Shown here: one piece after another, positions 34,477 through 44,109 of the stretch
Layout: every line of letters starts with the position of its first letter
How positions within the stretch are numbered: position 1 is the stretch's first letter
Source of the DNA: Flavobacteriaceae bacterium LYZ1037
GTDB taxonomy: Bacteria; Bacteroidota; Bacteroidia; Flavobacteriales; Flavobacteriaceae
Assembly: GCA_003144015.1 (NCBI GenBank)
Contig: QFWS01000001.1
Span: forward strand, 248,001-312,000
DNA length: 64,000 nucleotides
Reading direction: 5' to 3'
Position numbers and translations under genes: made by a program
Notes under the pieces: generated by a model
What the model saw: the letters and a program-made list of their open reading frames with translations, nothing else
Told to the model about the DNA's origin: nothing
Databases searched by the model: none

Positions 34477-35851
34477 AAAAGCACATCCAGCTTCGTTTAG
34501 AGATCCTTCTGGTTTTATGTTTGTTGAAGAAGGTGTGTTCAAGCGACAAATAAATCCAATTTATTTTAAACAGTATTTAGCTCTTAAAGATTCAGGGTTT
34601 TTTGACAAACTATTTCAAAAAGAAGTGTTAATTCCACATGAAGAATTATCTTATTCTTCAGAACAAATAATAATTCAGCCAGAACAAATTCCGTTTATTA
34701 CTTACCCATACGAGTGGTGTTTTAATCAATATAAAGAAACGGCTTTGTTAACGCTTAAGCTTCAAAAGTTTAGTTTGGAACATGGTTTTTCTTTAAAAGA
34801 TGCTTCTGCTTTTAATGTAACTTTTCATCATGGGAAAGCAATTTTTATAGATACATTATCTTTCGATTTCTATATTGAAAATTCACCATGGAGAGCTTAT
34901 AAACAATTTGTGTCTCATTTTTTAGGGCCCTTACTTATGGCTCATTATCATGGTGCACAATCTTTAAAACTGATGAGCAATTATATGGATGGTATTCCGT
35001 TAAATATGATTGCTTCCATGATGCCATTTAAATCGAAATTAAATCCATTTTTATATTCAAATATTCATTTGTTAGCTAAGTTTGAGGGTAAATATAATGA
35101 GGATTATAAAGGCGAATCTAAAATCAAGTCATTATCCAAAAAAGCACAATTAAATATCATACAAAGTTTGTATGATATTATTAAAAAGCTATCATTAAAA
35201 GAACATTCTGAATGGGGAGACTATTACAATAAAACAAATTATTCTGATGCAGCATTTAATTTAAAATCGGATATTATTAATGCATGGATCTCTAAATTAA
35301 ATACCAAAACGGTTATAGATATTGGGGGTAACGATGGCACTTTTGTTAGAAGAATCACGTCTGATATTGAACATGCATTGGTATGCGATATTGATAATAA
35401 CGCTGTCGATTTTAACTATAAAACTATAAAAAAAAATAAGGAACATTTTATGTTGCCTTTTGTATTAGATGTTTTAAACCCAACAGCATCCATTGGGTTT
35501 AATAATGTAGAACGAGATTCGTTTATTGAGAGAATTGTAAAATATCAACCAGATGTTACTTTGGCTTTGGCTGTAATACATCATATGTCTTTGTCTGGAA
35601 ATATATCCTTTGAGATGTCTGCACAATTTTTTGCTAAATTTTCTAAACATCTTATTATTGAGTTTCCTAAAAGAGAGGACTCTTGGGTACAAAGACTCTT
35701 AAATAATAAAGCCGATTTTAAAGATTATTTTGGGTTTTATAATATCGATAATTTTGAAAAAGCTTATCTAAACTATTTTGAAATTATTGAAAAACAATCC
35801 ATTGAAAACTCAGAAAGAGTCATGTATTTATTAAAAACAAGACATGATTAA
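34466..35851 (+). CDS. NoeA-like SAM-dependent methyltransferase
   Basis: A 461-residue protein starting with GTG. The N-terminal two-thirds hold conserved blocks such as SFRDPSGFMFVEEG, TYPYEWCFNQYKETALLTL and HHGKAIFIDTLSFD. These recur in the NoeA-type nodulation methyltransferase family. The C-terminal SAM domain has VIDIGGNDGTF. It lies in a plus-strand cluster 34.2-40.8 kb and probably methylates a glycan or lipid intermediate. The start overlaps the preceding gene. Confidence 0.78.
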   Translation: MTHKKAHPASFRDPSGFMFVEEGVFKRQINPIYFKQYLALKDSGFFDKLFQKEVLIPHEELSYSSEQIIIQPEQIPFITYPYEWCFNQYKETALLTLKLQKFSLEHGFSLKDASAFNVTFHHGKAIFIDTLSFDFYIENSPWRAYKQFVSHFLGPLLMAHYHGAQSLKLMSNYMDGIPLNMIASMMPFKSKLNPFLYSNIHLLAKFEGKYNEDYKGESKIKSLSKKAQLNIIQSLYDIIKKLSLKEHSEWGDYYNKTNYSDAAFNLKSDIINAWISKLNTKTVIDIGGNDGTFVRRITSDIEHALVCDIDNNAVDFNYKTIKKNKEHFMLPFVLDVLNPTASIGFNNVERDSFIERIVKYQPDVTLALAVIHHMSLSGNISFEMSAQFFAKFSKHLIIEFPKREDSWVQRLLNNKADFKDYFGFYNIDNFEKAYLNYFEIIEKQSIENSERVMYLLKTRHD

Positions 35852-37340
35852 AACCATTAATAAGATGCGGTCTGGAATTATGTCATTTATTAGTAATGAT
35901 AAAGAATATCCAATAATAGCAGCTGTTTCAGCTGGATTGTATCCGCTTTTATATTACTATAACTCCAATTTCACTTTAGTGAACTCTTGGAGCCAATTCT
36001 TGTTTTTTGTTATTACTTATTTACTTATACCAAGTGGCGTTTTTCTGGGAGTTTTTCTGTTTTTTAAACGAGTTACACCACTGCAAAAATTTAAGAAATT
36101 TGCGCTTCCAGTGTTAAATTTCATGACTTTTGTGTTTTTAATTATTATTAGCACATATGGCTTTAGTTGGAAGGTTATAGCAGTTTCATTAATAATTGCT
36201 ATTGCTTTAGCCATTCTGCTACAAAAACATTTCAAAAAAGTTGTTGTTTTTCAGCTATTAATGACTTTAATTGTTGCAACTAAATTAGTGCCAGATGTTT
36301 ATAGACATCTTACTTACTCATCCAAATGGATGGAAATAAGCGATGATATTGAAAATGTAAATTTTAAAAAGAAGCCAAATATTTATGTTATTCAACCAGA
36401 TGGTTACACTAGTTTTTCAGAATTAAAAAAGAAAACATACAATTTCGATAATTCAAATTTTCAGCAATTTTTAACTGCAAGCGGGTTTAAGTTATACAAC
36501 GATTTTAGAAGTAATTATACCACAACATTAAGCTCTAATAGCTCTATGTTTGCTATGAAACATCACTATTATAATAACAATAAGAGTAAGCCTAATGAGT
36601 TGTATAATACGCGAAAAATTATCATTGGAGATAATCCTGTAGTATCCATTTTTAAAAACAATCAGTATAAAACATTTTTAATGCTTGATGTTTCTTATTT
36701 GTTGGTAAATAGATCTCCAATTTTATATGATTATAGCAACATAGATTATAGCGAAATTCCTTATTTAGACAGAGGTTTTAGTATTAAAAAAGACCCTTTA
36801 ATAGATTTGGAGCGCATTATTGAAAGTAATTTAGAAACCAATAACTTTTTCTTTATAGAAAAAATGCTTCCCATGCATATAACAAACGATTACAGTGATT
36901 CTAAGGGAATAGAAGGCGAACGAAATATCTATTTAGAACAACTTAAACAAGCCAATGATTGGTTAACGAATGTCGTTCAGATAATTACTAAGAAAGATCC
37001 GGGAGGTATTATAATAATTGCTGCAGATCATGGTGGGTTTGTTGGCATGGAGTCTACACAAGAAAGTAACCTGAAACAAGTTGATGATGCGTTGGTTACA
37101 TCGGTATTTTCAACAATCTTAGCTATTAAATGGCCAGAAAATATAGCACCATATTTTGATAATAAGTTAAAAACAAATGTCAATCTGTTTAGGATCTTGT
37201 TTTCTTACTTAAGTGATGATACAAGTTATTTAAAAACTTTAGAAGTTGATAAAAGTTATACTCTAATAAAAGAGGGAGCTCCTGTTGGAATCTACGAAGT
37301 TATAAACGAAAATGGTGATGTTGTTTTTAATCAGCATTAA
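35844..37340 (+). CDS. Sulfatase/alkaline phosphatase-superfamily membrane protein
   Basis: A 498-residue protein with about four or five N-terminal membrane helices (to residue 145), then a large soluble domain. PNIYVIQPDGYTS near residue 180 is the metal-binding and nucleophile region (PDGYTS; Thr/Ser candidate), with IIIAADHGGFVG near residue 390 as the second metal site. It resembles LTA synthase/PetA-type phosphotransferases or a phosphoglycerol/ethanolamine transferase. It overlaps the NoeA-like gene by eight bases. The transferred group is unknown. Confidence 0.72.
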   Translation: MIKTINKMRSGIMSFISNDKEYPIIAAVSAGLYPLLYYYNSNFTLVNSWSQFLFFVITYLLIPSGVFLGVFLFFKRVTPLQKFKKFALPVLNFMTFVFLIIISTYGFSWKVIAVSLIIAIALAILLQKHFKKVVVFQLLMTLIVATKLVPDVYRHLTYSSKWMEISDDIENVNFKKKPNIYVIQPDGYTSFSELKKKTYNFDNSNFQQFLTASGFKLYNDFRSNYTTTLSSNSSMFAMKHHYYNNNKSKPNELYNTRKIIIGDNPVVSIFKNNQYKTFLMLDVSYLLVNRSPILYDYSNIDYSEIPYLDRGFSIKKDPLIDLERIIESNLETNNFFFIEKMLPMHITNDYSDSKGIEGERNIYLEQLKQANDWLTNVVQIITKKDPGGIIIIAADHGGFVGMESTQESNLKQVDDALVTSVFSTILAIKWPENIAPYFDNKLKTNVNLFRILFSYLSDDTSYLKTLEVDKSYTLIKEGAPVGIYEVINENGDVVFNQH

Positions 37341-37371
37341 AATTAGTATTTTCAGCACGAATTAAATACAA

Positions 37372-38352
37372 ATGAAGGTTTTCTCAGTTAAAAAATATGG
37401 TCCAGAATATAAATCACAATGGAATGATTTTCTAAAACATTCTAAAAACGGGACATTTTTATGTCATCGTGATTTTATGGAATATCATCAGGATCGATTT
37501 GAAGATGCCTCGTTTTTAATTTTTCAAGATGAAAAATTGGTTGCTATTTTTCCAGCCAATAGGAAGAATGAGCTAATTTATTCGCATCAAGGTCTTACTT
37601 ATGGAGGATTAATTGTTGGAAAAGAAGCGTCGTTTAAAATGGTTTTAAACACCTTTAAAAGCTTGCTAGAAACTTGTGAGTCTTTTGGGATGCATGAAAT
37701 GATTATCAAACCAACGCCAAGAATCTATCATACACATCCAAGCGATGAAATGGATTATCTGCTTTTTAAACTTCAAGCCGAATTAATTAGAAGAGATTTA
37801 ACCTTAGCAATTAATACAGCTCAACCAATAGACATTAGCGCATCTAATAGAAAAAGAGGGTTGAAAAAAGCACAAAAAAATAACCTGCTTGTTAAAGAAG
37901 AATCTGATTTTAATTTGTTTTGGAACCAAATACTAATTCCAAACTTAAAAGCACAACATGGTGTTGAACCTGTTCATACTTTAGAAGATATAACAAAATT
38001 ACAATCAAATTTCCCAAATAATATTAGACAATTTAACGTTTATAAAGACAATACCATTGTGGCTGGAACAACCGTTTTTGAAACAGAGACAGTGGCACAT
38101 GCACAATATATTTCGGCTAATAATAACAAACAAGAATTAGGTAGTTTAGATATACTGTTCCATGAATTAATACATGAAGTTTATAAAGATAAAGCCTTTT
38201 TCGATTTTGGTATTAGTAACGAAAATCAAGGCAAACAAATAAATTCAGGGTTGCAATCTTGGAAAGAATCGTTTGGAGCTAGAAGTATATCGCATGATTT
38301 TTATAGTGTTTTTACTAAAAATCATAGCTTTTTAAACGATGTTTTAATATGA
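37372..38352 (+). CDS. FemAB/GNAT-like N-acyltransferase
   Basis: A 326-residue soluble protein with a double-GNAT/FemAB type layout. N-terminal GTFLCHRDFMEYHQ and the C-terminal GNAT_acetyltransf_6-like block VAGTTVFETETVAHAQYISANN...ELGSLDILFHELI. It lies directly upstream of an FdtB-like aminotransferase (4-base overlap) and may acylate the amino sugar made by that enzyme. That role is inference from order. Confidence 0.7.
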   Translation: MKVFSVKKYGPEYKSQWNDFLKHSKNGTFLCHRDFMEYHQDRFEDASFLIFQDEKLVAIFPANRKNELIYSHQGLTYGGLIVGKEASFKMVLNTFKSLLETCESFGMHEMIIKPTPRIYHTHPSDEMDYLLFKLQAELIRRDLTLAINTAQPIDISASNRKRGLKKAQKNNLLVKEESDFNLFWNQILIPNLKAQHGVEPVHTLEDITKLQSNFPNNIRQFNVYKDNTIVAGTTVFETETVAHAQYISANNNKQELGSLDILFHELIHEVYKDKAFFDFGISNENQGKQINSGLQSWKESFGARSISHDFYSVFTKNHSFLNDVLI

Positions 38353-39449
38353 TAAAGTTTCTAGACTTATATAATATCAACAAAAGATTTGAACCTGAAT
38401 TTCAAAAGAAATTTCAACAGTTTTTAGATTCAAGTCATTATATCTTAGGGAAAGAAGTTACTACTTTCGAAACAGATTTTGCGTCATATTGTGGAACCAA
38501 TTACTGTGTCGGGACTAGTAATGGGTTAGACGCTTTAACGTTAATTTTTAAAGCATACATCCTTTTAGGAAAACTGCAAGAAGGCGATCATGTATTAATA
38601 CCAGCAAACACCTTTTTTGCAAGTGTGTTGTCTGTTTTAAATTCTAGATTGGTTCCTGTCTTTATTGAACCAGAGATTGAAACGTTTAATATCTCAATCC
38701 AAGAAATAGAAAAAAAGTATACGTCTCAAGTTAAAGCTATAATGCCAGTACATTTATATGGGCAATTAGCTAATATGGAAACTATCAATGCCTTTGCAAA
38801 AAAATATGAGTTATTAGTAATTGAAGATGCTGCTCAAGCCCATGGAGCCGAAAACAATTCTGGTATTAAAGCAGGTAACTTAAGTCATGCAGCTGCTTTT
38901 AGTTTTTATCCAAGTAAAAATTTAGGTGCTTTAGGTGATGGAGGAGCAGTAACCACAAACGATGCTGTTTTAGCAGAAACCATTAATAAATTACATAATT
39001 ATGGTTCTGAAAAAAAATACGAACATAGCCTGATTGGTTGTAATAACCGCTTAGACGAAATTCAAGCCATGTTTTTAAACATTAAACTAAAACAGTTAAA
39101 TGCAGATAATTTAATAAGACAAGAAATAGCCAAAAGATATTTATCTGAAATTAAAAACGATAACATTGTATTGCCTTTTTATAATAACACTAAAGACCAT
39201 GTGTTTCATGTTTTTGTAGTTAGGGTAGAAGATAGAAATAATTTTGTGTCTTATTTAAAAAAGCATCATATTGAGACTTTAATTCATTATCCAATACCAC
39301 CTCATAAACAAGAAGCTTTATTGTATTTTAATAATTTAAGCTTACCTATTACCGAAAAAATTCATGAAACTGTAGTTAGTATTCCTATAAGTCCGATATT
39401 AACAGACCTTGAAGTAAATCATGTAATAAAAATATTAAATGCTTATTAA
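38349..39449 (+). CDS. DegT/DnrJ/EryC1/StrS aminotransferase, FdtB/QdtB-like
   Basis: PLP-dependent sugar aminotransferase of 366 residues; predicted to install the 3-amino group on a dTDP-3-keto-6-deoxyhexose. The PLP lysine is Lys190 in SFYPSKNLGALGDGG. Other signatures are GTSNGLDAL, IPANTFFASV, IEDAAQAHGAE and HYPIPPHKQEAL; the last is typical of the FdtB/QdtB subgroup. Together with the FdtA-like cupin at 42769 it points to a dTDP-Fuc3N or Qui3N pathway. Confidence 0.85.
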   Translation: MIKFLDLYNINKRFEPEFQKKFQQFLDSSHYILGKEVTTFETDFASYCGTNYCVGTSNGLDALTLIFKAYILLGKLQEGDHVLIPANTFFASVLSVLNSRLVPVFIEPEIETFNISIQEIEKKYTSQVKAIMPVHLYGQLANMETINAFAKKYELLVIEDAAQAHGAENNSGIKAGNLSHAAAFSFYPSKNLGALGDGGAVTTNDAVLAETINKLHNYGSEKKYEHSLIGCNNRLDEIQAMFLNIKLKQLNADNLIRQEIAKRYLSEIKNDNIVLPFYNNTKDHVFHVFVVRVEDRNNFVSYLKKHHIETLIHYPIPPHKQEALLYFNNLSLPITEKIHETVVSIPISPILTDLEVNHVIKILNAY

Positions 39450-40766
39450 TTGAAAAGATTAATTAAATACATAAACAATAACGTTTTAGTTAAAGTGGCT
39501 TCTTTAAATTCTGCGTCTCTAGTTACCAAAATTGTTGGTGGTCTTTTAACATCCAATGCTATTGCACATTTTATAGGAGCAGAAGGATTAGCCCTAATTG
39601 GAAATTTACGAAATTTTGTTGGCTCTTTACAGTCTATTGCTACGCTTGGTTTATATAATGGCGTTGTTAAATACATTGCAGAATTTAAAAACAATACCGT
39701 TGAGTTAAGCAAAACTATTTCTACATCTTTTTACTTGGGTTTTATTTCAACTGTTTTAGTGTCCTTTGGTTGTTATTTTAATGCAGAAAGCATCAACAAT
39801 CTAATTTTTCCTTTATATAACGATTATGCTTACGTGATTAGAATTTTTGCTATAGCATTACCATTTTACACATTGAATTTGTTCACTTTTTCAATATTGA
39901 ATGGCTTTTCAAAGTTTAAAATTCTTATTATCATTAATATTATTGGTCAGATTTTAGGCGTAGGTGTTACATTAATATTAATCTATAAGAATAGAATTGA
40001 TGGCGCTTTAATCTCGGTAGTAATTTCAGAATCATTAATATTTTTAATAACCATTGTTGGTATTGTTAATCAACGAAGCTTAATTCCATTAATAAAAGTT
40101 GGTAGTTTTAGTATAGAAAAAGTTAAAAAGCTTAGTTCCTTTTCAATTATGGCATTGTTTTCTGCTATAGTTTTGCCATTAGTCGCTATTGCTATTAGGT
40201 CTTATATTATAGATAATGTAGGCTTTAAAGAAGCTGGTTTTTGGGAAGCTATGAACCGGATTTCTAAGTATTATTTAATGTTTGTTAGTTCTTTATTAAC
40301 CCTATATATTTTGCCTAGATTATCTGAAATAGATAATGCTAAAGATTTTAGAAATGAAGTGTTTAATTTCTATAAAACCATCATTCCAATCTTTGGAACT
40401 GGACTAATAATTATATACTTTTTAAGAACCTATATTATTACCATTGTTTTTTCTAGTGAGTTTAATCCAGTGGAAGACTTATTTCTATGGCAGCTTTTAG
40501 GCGACTTTGTTAAAGTGCTTTCCATTGTAATTGCTTATCAATTTTTAGCTAAAAAAATGTTTTGGCATTATATTATTACTGAAGCTTTTTCGGTGATTAT
40601 AATGTATGCAACCAGTGTGTATTTTATTGATATTTATGGCGTAAAAGGCGCAACCATAGCACATTTTGTGTCTTATGTGATGTATTATGGTGTGATATTG
40701 TTAATTTTTAGTTCTTCGCTTTTTGGAGTGATTCCTGAAAAAGACGATTTAGATGCTATCGATTAG
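39450..40766 (+). CDS. Wzx-type polysaccharide flippase / O-antigen translocase
   Basis: A 438-residue MATE/MOP-like polytopic protein with about 12 helices and conserved LNSASLVTKIVGGLLTSNAIAHFIGAEGLALIGNLRNF. It exports lipid-linked repeat units. It starts at TTG, one base after the preceding stop (TAA TTG), with no better ATG at the N-terminus. Proteins of this family are annotated O-antigen translocase. Convergent with a glycosyltransferase with 11 bases of overlap. Confidence 0.87.
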   Translation: MKRLIKYINNNVLVKVASLNSASLVTKIVGGLLTSNAIAHFIGAEGLALIGNLRNFVGSLQSIATLGLYNGVVKYIAEFKNNTVELSKTISTSFYLGFISTVLVSFGCYFNAESINNLIFPLYNDYAYVIRIFAIALPFYTLNLFTFSILNGFSKFKILIIINIIGQILGVGVTLILIYKNRIDGALISVVISESLIFLITIVGIVNQRSLIPLIKVGSFSIEKVKKLSSFSIMALFSAIVLPLVAIAIRSYIIDNVGFKEAGFWEAMNRISKYYLMFVSSLLTLYILPRLSEIDNAKDFRNEVFNFYKTIIPIFGTGLIIIYFLRTYIITIVFSSEFNPVEDLFLWQLLGDFVKVLSIVIAYQFLAKKMFWHYIITEAFSVIIMYATSVYFIDIYGVKGATIAHFVSYVMYYGVILLIFSSSLFGVIPEKDDLDAID

Positions 40767-41907
40767 AATGTTTTTTCCAAAGGTGTAAATACTTTGTAGC
40801 TGTTTGTATGTAGTGATGTTCTTTTTCGATAAATGCTCGAGCATTTTTTGAAATCTCTATGAGTTTATTTGGGTTTTCTATCAACCGTTCTAAATTTTCA
40901 ACTATTTGAGACACGTTTGGTAAGGCATTGATGGCAACTGTATTTTCTTCTAGTTGATAATAATCTAACCATGCTTTTTCGGCTCCTGTAAAAACCACTT
41001 TCCCTTTTGCCATAGCCTCCAAGGCATTATAACCTTGGTCAAAACTATACACTTGGTCTAAGACAACATGTGCCTGATTATATACATTTATATACTCTTT
41101 GTAAGGTAAATTGTATGTGGTGTGAATGGCTACCTTGTCTGGATATTTTTTCTGAATAATCTCTAGAGCTTCGTCAAAAAAATCATTCCCTTTTTTAATT
41201 TTGGACAAGGTATTTATCCCATGAAAAATATGGATTTTATCTTTAATCTGTAAAGGCTCAAACAGAATTTTGTCTGTATTTATTGGGTTTGGAATCATGC
41301 CTAAATAGGCCTCGTTATTTCGTAAAGGAATATGATAATCGATGTCTGATGCAATGACTCCACAACTATGTTTGTAAATAAAACTGTGAAGCTTTTTATA
41401 GGCTGGAGTCACATATTTTAAACAATAATGAAATTGCTTTTTTAATGATTTATTATTTAAATAAGGCGATAAAACAGAATAGGCCTCTTTTTCTTTGAGA
41501 TAATGATTAATTGTCACATAATCGTCGCCACAAGACAGTAAAAACAAATGTTTATTTTGTTTTATTAATGTCTTTAATAAAGGCGTTTGTATTGTTGGGT
41601 GAATGGAAAGAGCATCTTCGTTTATTAATTGAACCACATCAAAATTATGAAGCTTTTTTAAAGCTTTTTTAAACTTATATGCCACTTCAAAATCTGCAAT
41701 GTCAAAATTGGTTACTTTATGAATGACTTTTCTAAAGAACAACAAAACGGGTTGATTAGATATTTTAATAGATAGGTCTATATCTGCAGGGAACTGCTTA
41801 AATAAGTCTCCGTTTCCAACCAAAACAACGTCGTGACCTAGTTCTTGTAAACCTTCCTTTAGCGAATTATGTAATCGACTAAATTCTCCAATTAAAAGTA
41901 TTTGCAT
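40756..41907 (-). CDS. Glycosyltransferase family 4-like
   Basis: A 383-residue GT-B glycosyltransferase. N-terminal MQILLIGEFSRLHNSLKEGL; the C-terminal donor-binding half has YINVYNQAHVVLDQVYSFDQGYNALEAMAKGKVVFTG, typical of GT1/GT4 acidic-loop EAMA. A longer ORF upstream begins at TTG (41949), which lacks support and would overlap the divergent gene, so ATG at 41907 is used. Polysaccharide assembly role. Confidence 0.78.
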   Translation of the reverse strand: MQILLIGEFSRLHNSLKEGLQELGHDVVLVGNGDLFKQFPADIDLSIKISNQPVLLFFRKVIHKVTNFDIADFEVAYKFKKALKKLHNFDVVQLINEDALSIHPTIQTPLLKTLIKQNKHLFLLSCGDDYVTINHYLKEKEAYSVLSPYLNNKSLKKQFHYCLKYVTPAYKKLHSFIYKHSCGVIASDIDYHIPLRNNEAYLGMIPNPINTDKILFEPLQIKDKIHIFHGINTLSKIKKGNDFFDEALEIIQKKYPDKVAIHTTYNLPYKEYINVYNQAHVVLDQVYSFDQGYNALEAMAKGKVVFTGAEKAWLDYYQLEENTVAINALPNVSQIVENLERLIENPNKLIEISKNARAFIEKEHHYIQTATKYLHLWKKHSNR

Positions 41908-41948
41908 GCTTATTTTGATACCTTTGTTATCCAAAGATACTCGTTTCA

Positions 41949-42779
41949 ATGAACATTTCAGAAAAAACTAAAATTCCCTTAGAAATTCTTGTGGCTACAA
42001 CCAACAGAACCACATTGGATTTTCTTTATAATATGTTTAAAAACAATGTACTGGAAAATTATCACATCTTGATTGTTAATCAAACCAAGGAAGAAAAATT
42101 ATTACATGCTGAAACTCCAAACATTCGTGTGATTAATTCGTTTGAAACAGGTTTAAGTAAAAGTAGAAATTTAGCCTTAAAAAATGCTATTGGAGATATC
42201 TGTTTATTGGCTGATGATGATGTAGTATATTTAGAGCATTTTGAAAAAACAATTTTAGAACGTTATAATAAATTATCAGATGCAGATATTTTAACCTTTA
42301 AAACACTTACTTCAGAAAAGAAACCATACAGTAATTATCCAAATCAAATAACAAGTTTAAATAGGTTTTATAGAAAAGTACTATCAATAGAAATATCTTT
42401 TAAAAGAGAATCTCTTATAAATAACAATGTTGCATTCAATGAGCTTTTTGGTTTGGGAAGTGTTTTTCAAGATGGAGAAAACAGATTATTTTTTGAGGAT
42501 GTTTTTAAAAAGAAACAAATAAAAGCGTATTTTTCGCCAGATTATATTGTAATGCATGAACCTTCAAGCTCTAGTGACGACGTGGCTTCAGATAGATTTA
42601 TCTTTGCTAGAAGTGCTTTGAATTATAAATTACATGGCACGTTTGTCTGGTTTTATGTATTTAGATTAATAGCATCTTTGGTAAGAAAAGGATTGATTAA
42701 CTTAAATGAGATATCATCAAAAATTAAAATGGCCAATCAAGGAATAAAAACCTATAAAGAATTGAAACATGGAAAGTAG
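41949..42779 (+). CDS. GT2-family glycosyltransferase
   Basis: A 276-residue protein. A GT-A domain with VATTNRTTLDFL, the LSKSRNLALKNAIGDICLLADDDVVY motif (DxD at DDD), and a C-terminal helix region. A small GT2 enzyme acting on nucleotide-sugar donors in glycan assembly. It overlaps the cupin gene by 11 bases. Confidence 0.82.
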   Translation: MNISEKTKIPLEILVATTNRTTLDFLYNMFKNNVLENYHILIVNQTKEEKLLHAETPNIRVINSFETGLSKSRNLALKNAIGDICLLADDDVVYLEHFEKTILERYNKLSDADILTFKTLTSEKKPYSNYPNQITSLNRFYRKVLSIEISFKRESLINNNVAFNELFGLGSVFQDGENRLFFEDVFKKKQIKAYFSPDYIVMHEPSSSSDDVASDRFIFARSALNYKLHGTFVWFYVFRLIASLVRKGLINLNEISSKIKMANQGIKTYKELKHGK

Positions 42780-43191
42780 TAAAACAACGATAGATCTTAT
42801 TAAGATATTAGACATTCCTAAAATTGAAGATAAAAAAGGAAGAGGGAACTTATCTGTTATTGAAAAAGATTGTATTCCATTTTCGGTAAAACGTGTTTAT
42901 TATTTGTACGATGTGCCTAGTGATGCCTACAGAGGAGGACATGCTCATAAAAATTTATACCAGTTTTTAATTGCTTTAAGTGGCAGTTTCGATGTGGTTT
43001 TAGACGATGGAAATCAGAAGAAAACAATAACGCTAAACAAACCAAATAAAGGCTTGTTAATACCTAAAGGCATTTGGCGTGAATTGGAAAACTTCTCTTC
43101 AGGTTCTGTCTGTTTAGTATTGGCATCTGAGGAATTTGATGAAGAAGATTATATTAGAAAATACAAACAGTTTTTAGCGTTTAAAGACTAG
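42769..43191 (+). CDS. FdtA/QdtA-type cupin, dTDP-4-keto-6-deoxyhexose 3,4-ketoisomerase
   Basis: A 140-residue cupin. RGNLSVIEKDCIPFSVKRVYYLYDVP, RGGHAHKNLYQFLIALSG and LLIPKGIWRELENFS match the FdtA/WxcM-like ketoisomerases; the HAHK pair provides the catalytic His. It converts dTDP-4-keto-6-deoxyglucose to the 3-keto isomer for the aminotransferase. FdtA (fucose) versus QdtA (quinovose) cannot be told from this. Confidence 0.86.
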   Translation: MESSKTTIDLIKILDIPKIEDKKGRGNLSVIEKDCIPFSVKRVYYLYDVPSDAYRGGHAHKNLYQFLIALSGSFDVVLDDGNQKKTITLNKPNKGLLIPKGIWRELENFSSGSVCLVLASEEFDEEDYIRKYKQFLAFKD

Positions 43192-44108
43192 AAATAATTC
43201 TTTTTGTGTGTTAATTGATTGTAGATAGACACTACAATTTTGGTAATAGGTAACGGAAGATTAAGTAGGGTTTTTTGTTTGAAATTTAATTTATGGAAAT
43301 CGATATTTTCTTTCAGTTTTTTATAATTTTCTACATCACCAACTAGTCTATATTTTAAAGCTGAAGAGAATTTGTTTTTATTAATATATTCATTAAAAAA
43401 AGTAGATTTATCTAAAGAAGTATATTTAGAAAAATCAATAGATTGAAATTTTTTTCTGTTAGATTTTGTTAGCCCATTTTCTACAACTACATGTGTTGCT
43501 AATGGTTTGTTCAAAAATACAACAGCATATTTTAGACCTATCCTAATCCAGTAATCAGTATCTTCACTTGTACTAAGAGATTCATTAAATTTACCAATAA
43601 CAGTTATAGCTTCTTTTTTGAAAACAGAACTTGCACAATGTAAAATCGAATGATCTAAACTATATTGAAAATAGTCTAATACGGCAACTTCATTTATTTT
43701 TAGAAGAAGGTTGCAATAGGTAGCTAAATATGATTCTTTTTTAGTTTTTATCTTTAATGCCGTTGCGAAAATGTGTTCTTCTGGATACGTATTAATAAGC
43801 TTGAGTATTGACTCTAAGAATATGTTTTTCCAAATATCATCTGCATCTAAAAAAGTTAAAAACTTTCCTGATGCTTTAGAAATACCATAATTTCTAGCCG
43901 ACGATACTCCTTCATTTACTTTTGTAAAAATAGTTATTCTTTCATCATTAAAATCACTTATAACGTTCAGGCTATTATCTGTTGACCCATCATTTACAAT
44001 AAGTATTTCAAAATCAGAAAAACTTTGACTAAGAACACTTTGTAGGGTATTCTTAATGTGTTTTTCTTTATTAAATAAAGGAATGATTATTGAAAAAAAC
44101 GGGTTCAT
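43188..44108 (-). CDS. GT2-family glycosyltransferase
   Basis: A 306-residue GT-A enzyme, with FSIIIPLFNKEKHI, ILIVNDGSTDNS, ARNYGISKASGKFLTFLDADDIW (DxD-type motif DAD) and a C-terminal extension. One base before the adjacent GT2 gene on the same strand, so the two are an operon. The cupin gene overlaps by four bases at the 3' ends. Confidence 0.88.
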   Translation of the reverse strand: MNPFFSIIIPLFNKEKHIKNTLQSVLSQSFSDFEILIVNDGSTDNSLNVISDFNDERITIFTKVNEGVSSARNYGISKASGKFLTFLDADDIWKNIFLESILKLINTYPEEHIFATALKIKTKKESYLATYCNLLLKINEVAVLDYFQYSLDHSILHCASSVFKKEAITVIGKFNESLSTSEDTDYWIRIGLKYAVVFLNKPLATHVVVENGLTKSNRKKFQSIDFSKYTSLDKSTFFNEYINKNKFSSALKYRLVGDVENYKKLKENIDFHKLNFKQKTLLNLPLPITKIVVSIYNQLTHKKNYF

Positions 44109-44109
44109 A

